Assembly: GCA_041685935.1 (NCBI GenBank)
Contig: JAWLES010000054.1
Location: forward strand, 1-13,617
Reading direction: 5' to 3'
Source of the DNA: JAIPEK01 sp041685935
GTDB lineage: Bacteria; Desulfobacterota; Desulfobacteria; Desulfobacterales; Desulfobacteraceae
DNA length: 13,617 nucleotides
The stretch's first letter is position 1. Every line of letters starts with the position of its first letter. The notes beneath the pieces are model-generated. The model was given only the letters and a program-made list of their open reading frames with translations. It was not told where the DNA came from and searched no databases. Shown here one piece after another: positions 13,434-13,617 of the stretch. A program made the position numbers and the translations under genes.

Positions 13434-13617
13434 TTACGCCGACACAGACTGTAAGACCCCCCTATCATCTACCCTGTGGTCGAATACAGATAGGACTTCG
13501 GCCTGGGTCTTACTCGGTGTTTCCAGCCGCCGGGCAGGTTTGCGATCCTTGCTTTTCAATGTCAGCACGGAGTGCAGGTGCCGCATGTCATCCATGACAT
13601 CCTCAGCGGTGCGACTG
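13434..13617 (-). CDS. C-terminal end of a probable DDE transposase (partial)
   Basis: The minus strand is open from the window edge to TAA (13434-13436), giving 60 residues that include AEDVMDDMRHLHSVLTL, KPARRLETPSKTQAEVL and a short tail. The basic character and the pattern of an R-T-A/V-E start, a LHS motif and a P-x-x-TQAEVL end recall the C-termini of IS4/IS1634-like transposases. The family assignment is from memory and weak because the catalytic domain lies outside the window. The gene would continue beyond 13617. The terminal repeat of the element should lie between about 13380 and 13434, but I cannot place it. Confidence 0.45.
   Translation of the reverse strand, partial: SRTAEDVMDDMRHLHSVLTLKSKDRKPARRLETPSKTQAEVLSVFDHRVDDRGVLQSVSA

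Overview
The window looks like chromosomal DNA of a sulfate-reducing Desulfobacterota bacterium (Desulfobacterium/Desulfosarcina-like). This is inferred from the protein families: multihaem c-type cytochromes, HybA/HybB-type quinone modules, cysteine-rich PAS sensors on sigma-54 activators, a PEP-CTERM tail and DUF1638. No rRNA, tRNA or CRISPR array is visible.

Layout. Positions 1-590: edge of a minus-strand gene, a short PEP-CTERM protein tail with its terminator, and AT-rich spacer. Positions 589-3640 (minus): a hybrid histidine kinase with three PAS domains, followed by a GAF protein with a C-terminal four-cysteine motif. Positions 3865-8259 (minus): a tight four-gene operon, in transcription order a TusA-like protein, a HybA-like 4x[4Fe-4S] protein, a HybB/NrfD-like membrane protein, and a large multihaem cytochrome. 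Positions 8520-9920 (plus): a divergent sigma-54 activator. Positions 9960-11006 (minus): DUF4242 then DUF1638. Positions 11247-12653 (plus): a second, divergent sigma-54 activator. Positions 12654-13617: a gene-poor stretch with two tiny reading frames, a large palindrome, a probable interrupted gene start and the C-terminal end of a probable transposase.

Central observation. The multihaem cytochrome is interrupted by one in-frame TGA (5173-5175), and the reading frame is open on both sides. The downstream part is an octahaem tetrathionate-reductase-type (Otr) domain. From memory of that family the motif around this point is Asn-Asn-Phe-Cys-Ile; here it reads Asn-Asn-Tyr-TGA-Ile. The TGA therefore falls on a conserved cysteine. 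Starting 13 nt after it is a 17-nt hairpin (7-bp perfect stem, GG in the apical loop) placed like a bacterial SECIS element. I read the gene as one 675-residue selenoprotein: a c3-like tetrahaem module fused to an Otr module, with 13 CxxCH motifs and selenocysteine at about residue 240.

How the genes may work together (inference). HybB-like and HybA-like proteins would exchange electrons with the menaquinone pool and pass them to the periplasmic selenocytochrome, which would act on a sulfur or nitrogen oxyanion or a related substrate. The TusA-like first gene hints at sulfur chemistry. A -24/-12 promoter candidate in front of the operon and the divergent sigma-54 activator, whose PAS domain is rich in cysteine, suggest control by a redox or metal signal. 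The DUF4242-DUF1638 pair and the second activator repeat the same divergent design.
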